The notes beneath the pieces are model-generated. The model saw nothing but the letters and a program-made list of their open reading frames with translations. It was not told the origin of the DNA and ran no database searches. Shown here piece by piece: positions 11,499 through 22,327 of a DNA stretch of 64,000 nt. The DNA is taken from positions 1,734,001-1,798,000 of the forward strand of contig NC_135550.1 in assembly GCF_964340395.1 (NCBI RefSeq), written 5' to 3'. The position numbers were made by a program, and so were the translations under genes. This DNA comes from Glandiceps talaboti. Taxonomy: Eukaryota; Hemichordata; Enteropneusta; Spengelidae. Positions within the stretch are counted from its first letter, which is position 1. Every line of letters begins with the position of its first letter.

Positions 11499-11789
11499 CT
11501 CTACAGCTACTATGCCGATTCATTCTTTCAACTCTGATGCACTGGAAAGTACGTACTAGAATAAGGCATTACAAATATCATTGGAATTTTGTACAGGTCG
11601 CTGACCCTGACAACAGTATCACATGATGATGAGGACCATGGTAACGTGTTATTATGTGAGGCACTAAACGGAGAGAAAATTTCGTTCTAATTTCTAACAA
11701 CAACTAAATAATGTTGAAAGCATCGGCCTGCAACTTTGGCCGGTTTCTGTTGTTCGAATAAGCTGTTCTTTCTACACCTGAATATCCAC
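11499..11789. other. Non-coding stretch
   Basis: Nothing recognisable between the LINE tail and the degenerate repeat block. Confidence 0.4.
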
Positions 11790-12720
11790 CTCTTTTCCTT
11801 TCTGGTTAACAAGGTAACCATCATATCTCTTTGGCCGAAGAATCAATATTCGGGACAAATGTTTTCAGTATACATGTATTAATGAACGCAACACCGACTG
11901 GTTCGGTTAAATGATATCACATGCACAGCACAAAGTCAAAAGTCTAGTTCGCTTAGAACTAACAATCCACGAATCCAAACCTGCCCTCCCTTGATATGAC
12001 GCAAACATATGAGTTACGTATACGAAAGTCTGAGCAAGCATGCAGACTTGTGCCGCTTTGCATCGAAAGTCTTTGGCCTGTGAGTAGGAAGGCCATCAAT
12101 GCCCTCACATATTCGTGTAATCATGTAATTTGCCAGTTGCAACGTTAACGTTTGTAATATTATTTCCCATCCTGGTTAACAAGATTTCTTCAAATTCATT
12201 GGCCAAATTCGAAGAACACCTAAGCAGTAGTAGTATTTTCGAAATACAATTTATTGAGACACAGATCGGGTGTGATAACATATTACAAAGCCCAAAGTCT
12301 TGTTCATTTAGAGCCAACAATCGAGAGGCAAACTGAATCCAAACCTGAAATTTGCATGTTGCAATAATGTTCACCTACACACGCACACAAATATTTTTCC
12401 TTTTACTACTTGTTTGATAAGACAACCACCATATTACTCACACCTTGACCAACGTGTAGGAATAACTAAACAGTACCAAGGATTTTGGAATATTTATCAT
12501 CGCTAGATCAGACACAGACAGACTGGTAAAAAACAGGAGATCTCACATTACAAAACTCAAAGTCTACTGTATTCACTCAGTGCCAACAATCGAGGCTGAT
12601 AATCAAATCCCAACCTGCCCTCCGTACGAGGCAAACGTACAAATTACTGGTACGATATATCTGACCGCATTCGGGGCCTATGCCGACTTGCATCGATATC
12701 ATTTGTTCTATGCAGGCTGA
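11790..12720. repeat. Three degenerate tandem copies, about 270-360 bp each
   Basis: Related segments recur in the same order. A form of GGTTAACAAG appears near 11804 and 12172. A form of AAAGTCT...CAACAATC...AATCCAAACCTG appears near 11936, 12294 and 12558. Spacing and similarity are uneven, so this is an old array. Confidence 0.6.
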
Positions 12721-13529
12721 CAGTGCCTCCACCTTTGCAAGTGTTACGAGTCACAGACCTAAATTATATCCCTTCAGGATATTTTGGTAATTTTCATCAT
12801 AGGTCTTCGACATCTCAACATTGGGTATTTCAGAATTGTTTGTACCAGGTACGATTGAACTGTCAACAAGTTTTAATATGACATGATGTATTAATTTTAG
12901 AACTTCATTATATGACTTCATTGTTTTGTAGAAGTATAATTATAATATTACACAACTATTTTATGGTCTTTGAGATATGAACTTTTATTACTAATCTAGA
13001 GAAGGTGATTGGATATTGAATCTCAGATGATGTCTTTCATAAGACTTAAGAATACGTCATACTCTAAGAATAGAAATTTATGTAAACTTTGAAATGTATT
13101 TAAGTTGTGTGTTTAGCCCATCTGAGAAAAAACGGAGACAGAGATTGGTCATGTAATGAAATCAACCAAGTGGCTAGCTTGGCGTTCGTGAATCAGATAC
13201 GTATGTTTCATTGTGAGTTTTACTCAACACAATCCAAGTCGGTATGGTACCTCGTAGAAGAGATGGTTTGAGAAGAAACTAGTTGGTCGGCTAATTCAAC
13301 GTTATAGTCTTAAATGGAACAGACTGATGATTGGAACAGCAGTGCGAGTGAGTACTTCCCCGTTTGAACATTAAATATCGATAAAGTGCACAGTAAGCCG
13401 GTCACCAACGTTTCACAAGAAATTACCTGTTACAATAATGTAGAAATTAAGATACACTGAATTGCATGAACCAAGAAGTTGAGGTGATACTTGGGTTTCC
13501 AACAGTGCTATTTGAACAAATTGAAGGAG
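12721..13529. other. Non-coding stretch
   Basis: AT-rich with no supported gene. The last part may belong to the left LTR of the Gypsy element that follows, but it does not align with the right LTR. Confidence 0.4.
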
Positions 13530-13764
13530 TGTAGAAAACTGGCTTACCGCAAATACTGGTAGTGGTCTTCCACGAAGATAGGTAGTAGAAACGAACGATA
13601 AAGATAATACACTCTGTAACAATATAGGTAACAAAGGCTAAAGATCTTGACCACCAGGAGTCTTCTTGCACACTGGGCTCGGCTGTTCCTGTGGCTCTGT
13701 TGACAGTGCCCCCCCCCCCCGTTAGAGGACGTACTCCCGGGGGTGCCAGTCCTATTCCACTACA
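13530..13764 (-). repeat. Gypsy 3' LTR (conserved part)
   Basis: Matches 16750-16977 from GTAGAAAACTGGCTTACCGC to the terminal TG/CA. The LTR may extend further left, where the two copies no longer align. A C-run at 13711-13720 is absent from the other copy. Confidence 0.85.
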
Positions 13765-13778
13765 CTCCTCCCCATCTT
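13765..13778 (-). promoter_or_regulatory. Polypurine tract
   Basis: Read on the minus strand this is AAGATGGGGAGGAG, directly before the TGTAGTGG start of the 3' LTR. This is the normal place for the primer of plus-strand DNA synthesis. Confidence 0.75.
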
Positions 13779-14367
13779 AAGAGGACTGTGATGTCACCAG
13801 TGATTTAATACAGCTGAACTGAGGTACTAGTAGGGCCAATCATTCTAGGTTCAAACTGCCAACCGTGCGCACGGTAACTTGGGCAATTTGAACTTGTAGT
13901 TGACTTTGGTTGATGTATCCTTGCCCTATGGATGAGCCAGTGTGTTGATGGATGGCATTTATACTGAAGTGGGTGTTCCTTGAAGTTGATCCCCGTTTGG
14001 TGCATGATTTCAACTCCCCAGTGAACACTTTGCTGATGATTTTGCGGTTCAGTGCCCCTCCCCCCAGTTTGCCCCGTGAGTGCAGAACTGCAAGTGAGCT
14101 CTTCTACTTGGGATCCATATTCTTAAACTGAGTCTGTTGTTGCGAACTCAGTTCACCCAAGATGGCCACCAGTATTCGCCAGTGTAGAAGAGTAGCTGGT
14201 GAGTTAGGGGGATTCAGGGAGTATTGATCACTGGCACAACCCATCCCATTCATCTCTTCACCTTGGTAAACAGGTCGCTGTACTCTGGAGACAGTTTTAT
14301 GTTTTGCGGGATTTTTCCAGTTAAGTTGTTGCAAACAAACTGCCACAAGTCAGCAATTGGAAGGTCA

Positions 14368-15032
14368 TCACTGCAGATCCATGTCATTAGTTGGCAAAGC
14401 GGGTGGTAAATCTTTTATCTTTCTCCCGAGGAATTCTACCTCATGTTGGAAGAGTTCACACTTGCGTGGTTTCAGTCTTAACTGGTACTGTCTCATCCTT
14501 ATGAAGACATCCTTCAAGTTCTGTAGATGTTGTTTGAAGTCTTTACCCAGTACTAATATGTCATCTAGGAAGGCTAGCACTGTTTCCCAGGGTAGCCCTC
14601 TTAATACTAAGCTCATCACCTGTGATGTGAAAAGGTAGCGGGTGCATTGCAAAGTGCCGAGTTTGCGTCTAATTTAGAAAACCAGACATTATCTGCAAGT
14701 GTATCCATGCATTCTTCAATAACTGGAAGTGGATGGACATCTTTCACTGTGATGGAGTTAAGGGCTCTGTAGTCGATACACCATCAGACACTGCCATCAC
14801 ATTTCCTAACCAACACTGGGGCTGATGCCCATTCCGAGGTAGAGTGTTGAATGATTGAGTTGTCTAACATCTTCCTTAGGTGTTTCCCTTCCTCTTGAAC
14901 AAAGTGGAGTGGTGTACACCATAGTCTATGCTTGATGAGTTTTGCGTCCTTGGTATTGATACCATGTTGAATTGTGGTGAAATTACCAAGGTCAAAGTCA
15001 TTTTTTGCAAAGACATCTTGATAGTCAAGCAA
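14368..15032 (-). pseudogene. Gypsy reverse transcriptase, broken
   Basis: Minus-strand pieces read LDYQDVFAKNDFDLG, then HRLWCTPLHF, then ASAPVLVRKCDGSV, a stop in place of the arginine before WCIDYRALN, and DVHPLPVIEECMDTL. The segment then jumps from WFSKLDANSA to a later part containing PWETVLAFLDDILVLG, where FLDD is the catalytic box, and LRLKPRKCELFQHEVEFLG. The central fingers/palm stretch is deleted. Downstream to 13790 only uncertain remnants remain. Confidence 0.85.
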
Positions 15033-15760
15033 TAGTTCCTGAGAGGCCCTGACTTGAACGGCTGTGTAGTTCCACTAGGTGTCCTGGTAGTGTATAGTTG
15101 GTGGTTTTCCTCACCTGGTTCACCTGGTTGTCCTGAGCTGGAATGAGTAGGACTTCTACTTCGGCTGCTTCTGCAATGATCTGGCCCTCCCCCAAGACTG
15201 CTGTGTAATCAAACGGGTTTACTAGACATTCGGTGGGGTTTTTCTCGCCACTGTACACCGTCCTAGGTATCATTACTTCTAGACCTGCTATGGGTTCCAG
15301 TACATAGTCAAATATGTCTTTATTGATATCACATTGTACTCGGACCACATGGTTGGGTGGGACTTCTGTTCTTTCCCTCAAAGACACCTTGGCTATTTTT
15401 GGAGGGTCCCTACCATGACAACCATTGCCAAGGTCATGTCCAAAGTTTCTTGCCCAAGAACTAGCTGGCCCTTATCCATGTCTACCCGGACTTTGTTGGT
15501 TCTAAAGAAATCCAGTCCCAGTAGCATATCGTCCTCAATGGGAGCTACATAAATGTTCTGTAGGAATTTCGCTCTCCCTAATTGAAGGTGGACGGGTCCT
15601 ATGATGATGCCTTTCATGTCTAGATTCCGGCCAGCTGTGTGCATGATTACCGTTTTATTGGTTTGTCACGCAAGCTTTTGTAGAGTTGGTCTGAGATGAG
15701 GGTAACTTCTGCTGCAGTATCAACTATGGCATTCACCTGGTGTCCTTAAATTTTAATAGG
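15025..15760 (-). pseudogene. Gypsy protease and downstream linker
   Basis: On the minus strand the active-site region reads VDTAAEVTLIS (about 15690-15730), so the usual DTG is DTA. A stop and frame change follow, then a frame from 15644 with MLLGLDFFRTN, the C-terminal retropepsin block. A further frame (15387-15025) reads LRERTEVPPNHVVRVQCD and continues toward the reverse transcriptase. The protease would cut the gag-pol polyprotein. It sits between the gag zinc knuckle and RT in the normal order. Confidence 0.75.
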
Positions 15761-16009
15761 CACAGTGCACATGGAAGATGACTTGAGTTGGTATATAGTG
15801 ACTTCTTCCTGCTTGCTGTTTGCAGTTGCCTTCATCGCAGAAGGTTTTTCTGACGAGCATGTAACATCACCGTAAAAGGGCAGTGTGGTACATTGCTTTT
15901 CTAGTAGTGTTTGGTCCAGTTTGGTGTCCAGGTTATCTGTCCGGTTGCTGAGGCCTGTGGGATTGAGGGTCGGTGTTAGGCATCTGTCTCCGACCCCTGC
16001 TCATTTCAA

Positions 16010-16375
16010 TCTGGTGCAAAGGTCACTCTATTGGTTTTTGGGTCGAGCAGTGGGCAGTCCCTCCTGAAGTGTCCTTGCCTACTACACTGGTAACAGTTTC
16101 GGTTTGGTGATGGTGACCGGCTCCTGGACCTTCGTGGGTTCTTTAGTCAAGTTGTTATTGTCTTCATCTGTGATATTATTCCATCTAGGGCAGACTGTAT
16201 TGTTTGTAATTGGCCCTTCAGGTTCGAAACCTCATCCTCCAGAGATTTTTTGTATAGGAGATTTGTGTGGATACCTGTGGCCTGTTAAAAGGAGATGTTG
16301 GCGGTGGTCTATTTGATTGGAGATGAGTGGCCGCTCATACCCATGGTTGGCAGTGGTCCTCGCTGTCGTTGACAT
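16010..16375 (-). pseudogene. Gypsy gag remnant with CCHC zinc knuckle
   Basis: On the minus strand a coiled-coil-like stretch (KKSLEDEVSNLKGQLQTI) leads after a stop to an Arg/Ser-rich linker and CYQCSRQGHFRRDC, a CCHC zinc knuckle of the retroviral nucleocapsid type that binds element RNA. A possible start codon lies at 16375. The capsid part is missing, so gag is internally deleted. Confidence 0.75.
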
Positions 16376-16749
16376 CGTTCGGTTTACAAATTCTATTTCT
16401 TTGTTATTGATAAATTGATATAAAATGCTGAGCTACACGTAGTAGATTGCGTGTTAGTTCAGGTTTAGGTCTGTGTGATATTGATGTTACTAAAATTGCA
16501 AGTACTTGATTTAAACTATAATGTCACACAGATGTAATTAATTCGAAAATACAAAATACTTGCAAGTATACAGTTGAAATAAACACTTTGAATTCGTGAA
16601 AATGACAACTACAAAAAAATTGAAATTGCATGTATAAGTACATGTTACAATTGGTTGACGGGAACTTCCGTGGCACGGCAAAATCGAAAAATGTAAAACA
16701 CACAAAAAACATTTGCCACACACAAATTCTATTGCCGACTATGCCAATG

Positions 16750-16977
16750 TAGAAAACCGGCTTACCGCAAACACTGGTAGTGGTCTTCCATGAATATAGG
16801 TAGTAGAAACGAATGATAAAGATAATATACTCCAACAATATAGGTAACAAAGGCTAAACGTCTTGATCATCAGGAGTCTTCTTGCACACTGGGCTCGGCT
16901 GTTCCGGTGGCTCTGTTGACTGTGGCGTCCCCGGTTAGAGGACGTACTCCCGGGGGTGCCAGTCCTATTCCACATCA
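16750..16977 (-). repeat. Gypsy 5' LTR (conserved part)
   Basis: Direct repeat of 13530-13764. On the minus strand it begins TGATGTGGAATAGGACTGG. The left boundary is uncertain because similarity to the other LTR stops near 16750 and no primer-binding site was recognised. Confidence 0.8.
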
Positions 16978-17291
16978 GGAGTTTCCACAGTCAGGCCAAC
17001 ACTTACTAGGGAAAAATGCACTTTTTTCTTCTTTTTTTGCGAGTAACTTGCCGAATTACATTCAACGAAAGGAACAATGGAAACAGCAGAAACCCTGTCC
17101 TCACTTGAGAACATTTTTAAAATGGTGTGAAACCAATCTTATGGTCAAGACAATAGACAAAAGAAATATTCAGCTACGAAATCTCATTTATGTATGACAG
17201 CTGTGAGCCTACCGCGAAAGCTAATAAAAGTGCTGGAATGTTACATGAATTACGACTAGGCAAGACATCTCAAACAGTAGTGACTGGCGGG
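16978..17291. other. Non-coding stretch
   Basis: No feature recognised between the Gypsy LTR and the AAAAC microsatellite. Confidence 0.4.
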
Positions 17292-17325
17292 AAACAAAAC
17301 AAAACAAAACAAAACAAAACAAAAC

Positions 17326-17356
<31 letters not shown>

Positions 17357-17376
17357 AAACAAAACAAAAATAAAGA
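17292..17376. repeat. (AAAAC)n microsatellite
   Basis: About fifteen AAAAC units, interrupted near the right end by AAAAATAAAC. Confidence 0.95.
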
Positions 17377-17429
17377 CTCTGGGGCAAAAAAAAACATAGA
17401 AAATCCAACGCTCTAAGCCCGCGAGAGAA

Positions 17430-17945
17430 CTATTACCAAACTCTCCGTCAAAAACCGAAACTAAGCTTGTATTATCCAATGCTACAAACAGAAGGTTACT
17501 TAGCTTATTTGATTGTCATTTTTTGCTATGGTACTTTGGAACATATGGCAATCCTTTCTCCGATGAGGAAAGCTTTCATGAACCTGATTTTCTCGTATTG
17601 TAGGCTGACTCCATGCTACAAACAGGAAAAGGAAACATGAGAGTTACTTTACGATCTTGCTGTAATATTTGAAACAATGACACACAGCCTTGTAGCCTGA
17701 AATAACAATGACCTAACTCTCCGAGAAATACGAAACTAAGCCTATTAACCCAATGCTACAAACAAACAAAGAAAGTTATGAAACATTTTGAATTTTTTGG
17801 CACTAAAATGGTGCATAAACCCTGAGGGGACAATTACCTGACACCCTGTAAAAAGCATAAACTAAAAAGCCTACAAAATATAATGCTACAAACGGAAAAA
17901 AGAATCATGAGTTACTTATCTTATTTGCTGTATTATTTGACACTG
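17430..17945. repeat. Degenerate tandem repeat, about 135-bp period
   Basis: The phrase AATGCTACAAAC recurs near 17479, 17611, 17752 and 17881, each time with related flanks (a form of CTCTCCG...GAAACTAAGC before it and of TTACTTA...TTTG after it). There are roughly four old copies. Confidence 0.65.
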
Positions 17946-18342
17946 AGGCTTTTGTCCAAAGTCCAAATTTTCTGCAGACGAAGATGAGGGCTTGTCTTAT
18001 CATTGTCAAAAGTAGGATGCCCTTATGGGATGCGGCGAGTTTAGGCCTGATTGGTTATCTTCTTATAAGCGGTCTTTGGTTTTGAAATATGTTTCTCGTT
18101 GTCGGATCCCTCTGCTAATTCGTGAGCTTCTGAGTCATTTTTGTTTACTGTTTACCATCTTACGGGCGCTGCCATATTTGAAAATAATCACGTGACCTTT
18201 GCATGATGAACGCTCTCTATGGTGGGTGGTTGCGTTCCGACTGATGGAATTCGGTTTTTCGACTTTTTAGTTTTCGGCGATGGGTGACCAACCCTTTACA
18301 GTACTGTTTGGCCACTGGAAGTTAGTTTTGAGGACGGCTTTC

Positions 18343-18687
18343 TCAATTGCTTAGATTCGAATGTGAGAATCGAATCTGCTGAATCATCAGCAACATTTGA
18401 TTGTATATGTGTTTAAACCTGAGGTTAAAAGAGTTGCAGAATATTTCAGTTCTTTGATTGCCAACAATGGTGTGAATGCAAATTGGTGTTGACCATGCGT
18501 CGGCGATATCTTTCTTCAAGTTAGCTATCCCGGTAGACATCATTTTGCAAGGTCTCAAAGACGTTGACGTTTTGATAGTATTATGAACAACCAGATTTAC
18601 GGCATGGGAATAAAAACGTTCAGGCGCTAAATTTCTGAAGGACATTATACATGTTGTTTCAAGGTAAAAGTTGAAGTGGATATGCAC
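18343..18687 (-). pseudogene. Possible hAT-like transposase fragment
   Basis: A 114-codon minus-strand frame contains RFYSHAVNLVVHNTIK. This resembles the H-A-L-N-L-V-V block of hAT-related transposases and domesticated relatives. The rest of the frame (up to NLRFKHIYNQMLLM) is compatible but not diagnostic. Transposase domains such as the dimerisation tail are not visible. The match rests on one short motif. Confidence 0.35.
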
Positions 18688-18867
18688 AGCGTACTGGTGG
18701 CAATGCTAGACTGACGAATATATACTCCGATACTTTCACTTAAATACCACTAGGTTGCACAGAACACCGGTACTGTGTAAAGCTTGCCTCCCATTGGCCA
18801 GTAGTTACGTCACGCCAAGACAATAAATTCCCGCTTTACTTCGGACCGCGGGGAAATTTAATTTCCT
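18669..18867. repeat. Dispersed repeat, copy 2
   Basis: Matches 9192-9390 in the same orientation. Its left edge overlaps the possible hAT-like frame on the other strand, so it might be an end of that element. Confidence 0.8.
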
Positions 18868-19030
18868 TTTGTTCGGACATGCGTAGTTCATTTGCTAGTA
18901 ATGGTGTGTTTGTCATACCGTGAAGAATGTGTGCTAGACGCACCGAGACATCGCTTATTAGTATTCTACTTTGGGATTGGAACTTGGAAGTAAGGCCGAC
19001 TTCGAACACTACTACCTGTTCATCAAGTCA

Positions 19031-19032
19031 CT

Positions 19033-19090
<58 letters not shown>
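19031..19090. repeat. (TA)n(TG)n microsatellite
   Basis: A short TA run changes into about 22 TG units and directly abuts the fold-back on its right. Confidence 0.95.
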
Positions 19091-19096
<6 letters not shown>

Positions 19097-19214
19097 GCCA
19101 AATACCGTTCCATATCTTGCAGCTCGAGGTAATTTTTCCGGTAAAAACGGAGAGCCGTTATACCGGAAAAATTACCTCGAGCAGCAAGATGTGGAACAGT
19201 GTTTGGCAAATAAC
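19091..19214. repeat. Fold-back (hairpin) element
   Basis: The left arm starts TTATTTGCCAAATACCGTTC. The right arm is its reverse complement with a few mismatches, ending GTTTGGCAAATAA. The arms are about 53 bp, and the centre AACGGAGAGCCGTT also pairs, so nearly the whole 124 bp can fold on itself. It looks like a short non-autonomous element. Confidence 0.85.
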
Positions 19215-19971
19215 ATACATATTCATCACCTGCGACTACGGATTCATTTTTGAGCTTCTAAAAATGCTGTTTCATTTTAAAATAAAATCACTTCAGCGTT
19301 ATGCTGTTGAGCGTAGTATCACGCACCTCTCCGATAACTGCAATGCGGTTGTTTACACGCCAGCCTTAACTTTATCATCCAATCAGAGGGCACGTTTGCT
19401 CAGTAGTATAACGAAATGTTTACTATTTGCATATCACTCAGTGATATATTCAATCTTATAACCATGTTGGTTATACTTCCATGTTATAACCAACTTATTA
19501 CCATCAGCTGAAAAATGAGTGCGTCTTTGTTTTGCGTACTGTATTCCATTAAATGTACAAAAAATGTTCGTGATATGCTTTCTTGTTCTAGTCAAGCAAA
19601 AATTGCACCCTCTGTGATGGTAATTTTGATATCTTTCATAAATTTATGTTTACGATCGTGTGACCACCGTGCGTTCGGCTTTCGCCGTTCTGATTGGAAT
19701 TTTTGACTATTTCCCTGTGACAAGAAAAGTACAGTTAAAAGACTTGTCACAATGTATACAACGGTGATCTTTTAATCGTTTGACACCAAATTTGGTATTA
19801 GAAATGCTGGCTATAGCTGGATTTCTAGTTATCCGCTAGGTTTGTTTACAAGGGGGCGTACAGTGATCACGTGATACAACAAGCAAAAATACGGCTTCTT
19901 TTGTTAAAAGTGTGGGTTTACAAATTAACATGTCAATAAATCTGTTATATAAACATATACAATAAAAATAT
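19215..19971. other. Non-coding stretch
   Basis: No gene seen. A short palindromic motif of the form TTATAACCATGTTGGTTATA lies near 19455. Confidence 0.4.
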
Positions 19972-20850
19972 TGAAAATATTACCTCAAAGGCTATGAATA
20001 ACCTAAACATTGCCTTAATAGAAGCAAAAAACTGCAGATCTGCCAGGGGGAAAACCCGAAGGACTCCCTCACCCCCTGAGGTCACTCATGCATTCAACCA
20101 ACAATCAGATGCACCAACAACCTTTTTACTGTCATAATGGTATTAAACTTTTCTTAAATATTTTCACCCTATTCTAATTTGAGATGATATTGTCTTTTAA
20201 AGATGGGAAATGTTTGCCAAGGTAGTCTAAAATTGCCTTAAACTCCAAATCTCCCTTACCAATGATACTACCATTAGATGTGCTGACCTTTACTACATGT
20301 ATAATAATGATGCCATTTAACTGTTTAAGAACATATTTCAACCCTATGTAAGTTATAAAGAATAGTTTCTGATACTTGATGAAGCTGTCTTGTAATGCAT
20401 GGATTGAGTTATTGCTTGAAAGGGTCTGAATAGCCTAAGTATTGGCTTTAAGACTAAAAATCCTCCAGGGCTTCTAGAGGGAGACCCCCTTGGACCCCCA
20501 ACATGAGGTGTACACATCCCAGTCTCAAGCGCGTCCCCTCTTACTGTCAAGATGCTATCAAAGTATATTTCAAAAGTATTTCAACCCTGTGTAGTTGCTT
20601 TTTACATGTTGGTGCTGTCTTGTAAAGCTTGGAAATTATTGTCTGAAAGGTCTGAATAGTCTCAAAATTGACTTTTTAGAGTAAAAAGCCTCCAGGGCTT
20701 CTAGGGGGAGACCCCTAGGACCCCCTATAAGAGATGTACATATTCCCTTCTCAAGCTTTCCCTACCTTTCACTGTCAAGATGCTATTAAACTCCTTTTGG
20801 GATATATTTACCCTGTGTAGTCAATAATTATAATTATGATAGTGCTAACC
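19972..20850. repeat. Tandem and dispersed repeat, about 240-bp unit
   Basis: Three related units follow each other, each containing a form of CTGTCTTGTAA...GGTCTGAATAG...CCAGGG...GGGGAGACCCC and of ACTGTCAAGATGCTAT. The first, more diverged unit (CTGCCAGGGGGAAAACCC at about 20040) recurs almost unchanged near 57478. The second region at 57395-58070 holds further units. Confidence 0.75.
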
Positions 20851-21198
20851 CGGGATCTTATAAAGTAGATGCAAGACAGTCAATCAGTCCACACGATCAC
20901 GATCAAAAAATACCTGTCATGTGAATATTATATATTGGGGGGGGGGGGGTCATCATGTTTTAGAATTAAGTGATCGGGGGTCAGCCTGTTTTTTGTTTTA
21001 CAGATAGGGGGTCAGCGACATTTTGTCGGCCCGATTTAAGAATCCACCGTTTGTTAAGTTCACTTCTTTTAATTTTATCAGGAACATTAACTTTTACTAA
21101 GCCAACTCATTCGTATTCTGTTTCATCTCCTTTTTTGTACATAGTTTAGTACTTCATTGTACATAAGACAAATACGAATAAATGTTCCATTTGAAAAC
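20851..21198. other. Non-coding stretch with G-runs
   Basis: Contains a G-run at about 20937-20949 and repeated GGGGGTCAGC phrases. No coding signal seen. Confidence 0.5.
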
Positions 21199-21231
<33 letters not shown>

Positions 21232-21262
21232 TTGATGATGATGATATTGATTATGATGATGA
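21199..21262. repeat. (ATG)n microsatellite
   Basis: About twenty ATG/ATT units inside what would be intron 2 of the minus-strand SLC5 gene. Confidence 0.9.
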
Positions 21263-21309
21263 TATCACACCCCACCCCACCCCCAATATTGCAGTTGTAT
21301 AGCTCTCAC

Positions 21310-21529
21310 CTGGTATGCACTTGTCAGTGGCAAAGGTTGAAATACGGGCACAAAAAACCAGGTGACAAATGGATAAACCCAAAAATAGCTTAGTATACCA
21401 GCAGTATATCCCGTTCCGTAGAGGTAAATTTCAGCTGGCGTTCCAAGTAATGTTATCGCTGACATGAAAGAAACAAGTAACGACATAGCGACCGGTACTC
21501 CACTTAGACTACGGTTGGCAGTCAGGTAT
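21310..21529 (-). CDS. SLC5-like gene, coding exon 2
   Basis: The 220-bp exon is bounded by a pyrimidine-rich acceptor ending CAG and a GTGAGA donor. It starts in phase 2 and ends in phase 0 after LTSAYQ. It covers the second and third membrane segments. Confidence 0.85.
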
Positions 21530-21844
21530 CTGAAAGACAAAATAATTAACGGTGATAGTAATCGTCGCAATGATCGAGATTTGATTCATGTTCATCCACC
21601 GGGCAAACACTATTCGCCGACCTTTGTATGAGTAGTCAGAGTCATTCGGCATCAGGCCCACCAATGTATTCTCAAGATATTTCTCCTCGAGGTAACCATA
21701 TATGATTGTCAACAATTACTTTTAGACTTACTCTCTGGTTGATTTCTGCTTCTTCCATCCATGATATATTCCCTGACCAGCGACGAATAATAATATTGCA
21801 CCGAATACTGCAATATCCGAAGGCAATAATTCGTAATCCGACAT
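21310..21844 (-). CDS. SLC5-family sodium-coupled solute transporter, first two coding exons
   Basis: Exon 1 (21844-21732) starts at ATG and encodes 37 residues plus two bases, with a first membrane segment around AVFGAILLFVAGQGIY. It ends at a GTAAGT donor. Exon 2 (21529-21310) starts after TTTGTCTTTCAG, completes a glutamate codon and encodes 73 residues, then a GTGAGA donor follows. Exon 2 carries RSLSGVPVAMSLLVSFMSA and LLGTPAEIYLYGT, the second membrane segment signature of SLC5 transporters. The GTP-x-E-Y form is seen in the SMCT/multivitamin transporter branch (SLC5A6, A8, A12). These proteins use the sodium gradient to take up monocarboxylates, vitamins or iodide across the plasma membrane; the substrate here cannot be told. 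The frame is clean. Exons for the remaining membrane segments were not found to the left, so they lie beyond the window, are too diverged for me to see, or are lost. Confidence 0.82.
21732..21844 (-). CDS. SLC5-like gene, coding exon 1
   Basis: The 113-bp coding part starts at ATG (MSDYELLPSD) and ends in phase 2 at a GTAAGT donor. The reading frame joins exon 2 exactly, giving STREYLTANRSLSG across the junction. The start is the first ATG of a frame that matches the short N-terminus of the family. Confidence 0.82.
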
Positions 21845-22327
21845 GGTTCATTTGTTCTTTTTCCTTGAAAAAAAATCGACCGTTACTGGTTAACCAAACT
21901 GGTTTTTTAACCCGAAACACTGAGACAATTTATGCTTTTTACTTTTTACGTTTTTACTTATCACTACTTATTATGAGCAATTATTCTATTATGAATGTGT
22001 TATGGATTTTATCATATACGCAAATGTTCTTACTATTCGTAAAGAGATTTTCTAGAACTCGTTGGTCCTGAAATACGTCATCGAATATTTACTATATCAC
22101 TATCTTAGAGGGACTGCATTTTTCTATAACCGTGGTTGTAATAATTTAGACGTACATTTTGATTAAGAAAACTAAATTTCTTAGCCAACCCTTTCACATT
22201 GCCTGAAACTCAAGACATCTTAGTTGTGCAGTCGTTATGTGTGTGGTAATATTTACCGGCACTTTGGTAAATAATTATAAGAGTTTGCACGCCTCGTTTA
22301 TTTAATCCTTGACTGCTGCCAGTGAGG
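21845..22327. other. Upstream flank of the SLC5-like gene
   Basis: Likely 5' UTR and promoter of the minus-strand transporter. No TATA box or other element can be assigned with confidence. Confidence 0.35.

Larger units (their letters stand above)
13530..16977 (-). mobile_element. Ty3/Gypsy-type LTR retrotransposon, degenerate
   Basis: Two direct repeats (13530-13764 and 16750-16977) flank minus-strand gag, protease and reverse transcriptase pieces. The 3' LTR begins on the minus strand with TGTAGTGG, preceded directly by a purine tract, which is the expected plus-strand primer. RNase H and integrase are reduced to unrecognisable fragments, and the internal region is far shorter than a complete Gypsy element. 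By eye the LTRs differ at very roughly a tenth of positions. Confidence 0.88.

Noticed and set aside
12105-12374. Overlapping frames on both strands
   Set aside because: They lie in a degenerate tandem repeat and show no protein signature.
19048-19461. 137-codon frame starting in the TG run
   Set aside because: It reads through a microsatellite and a fold-back; there is no protein signature.
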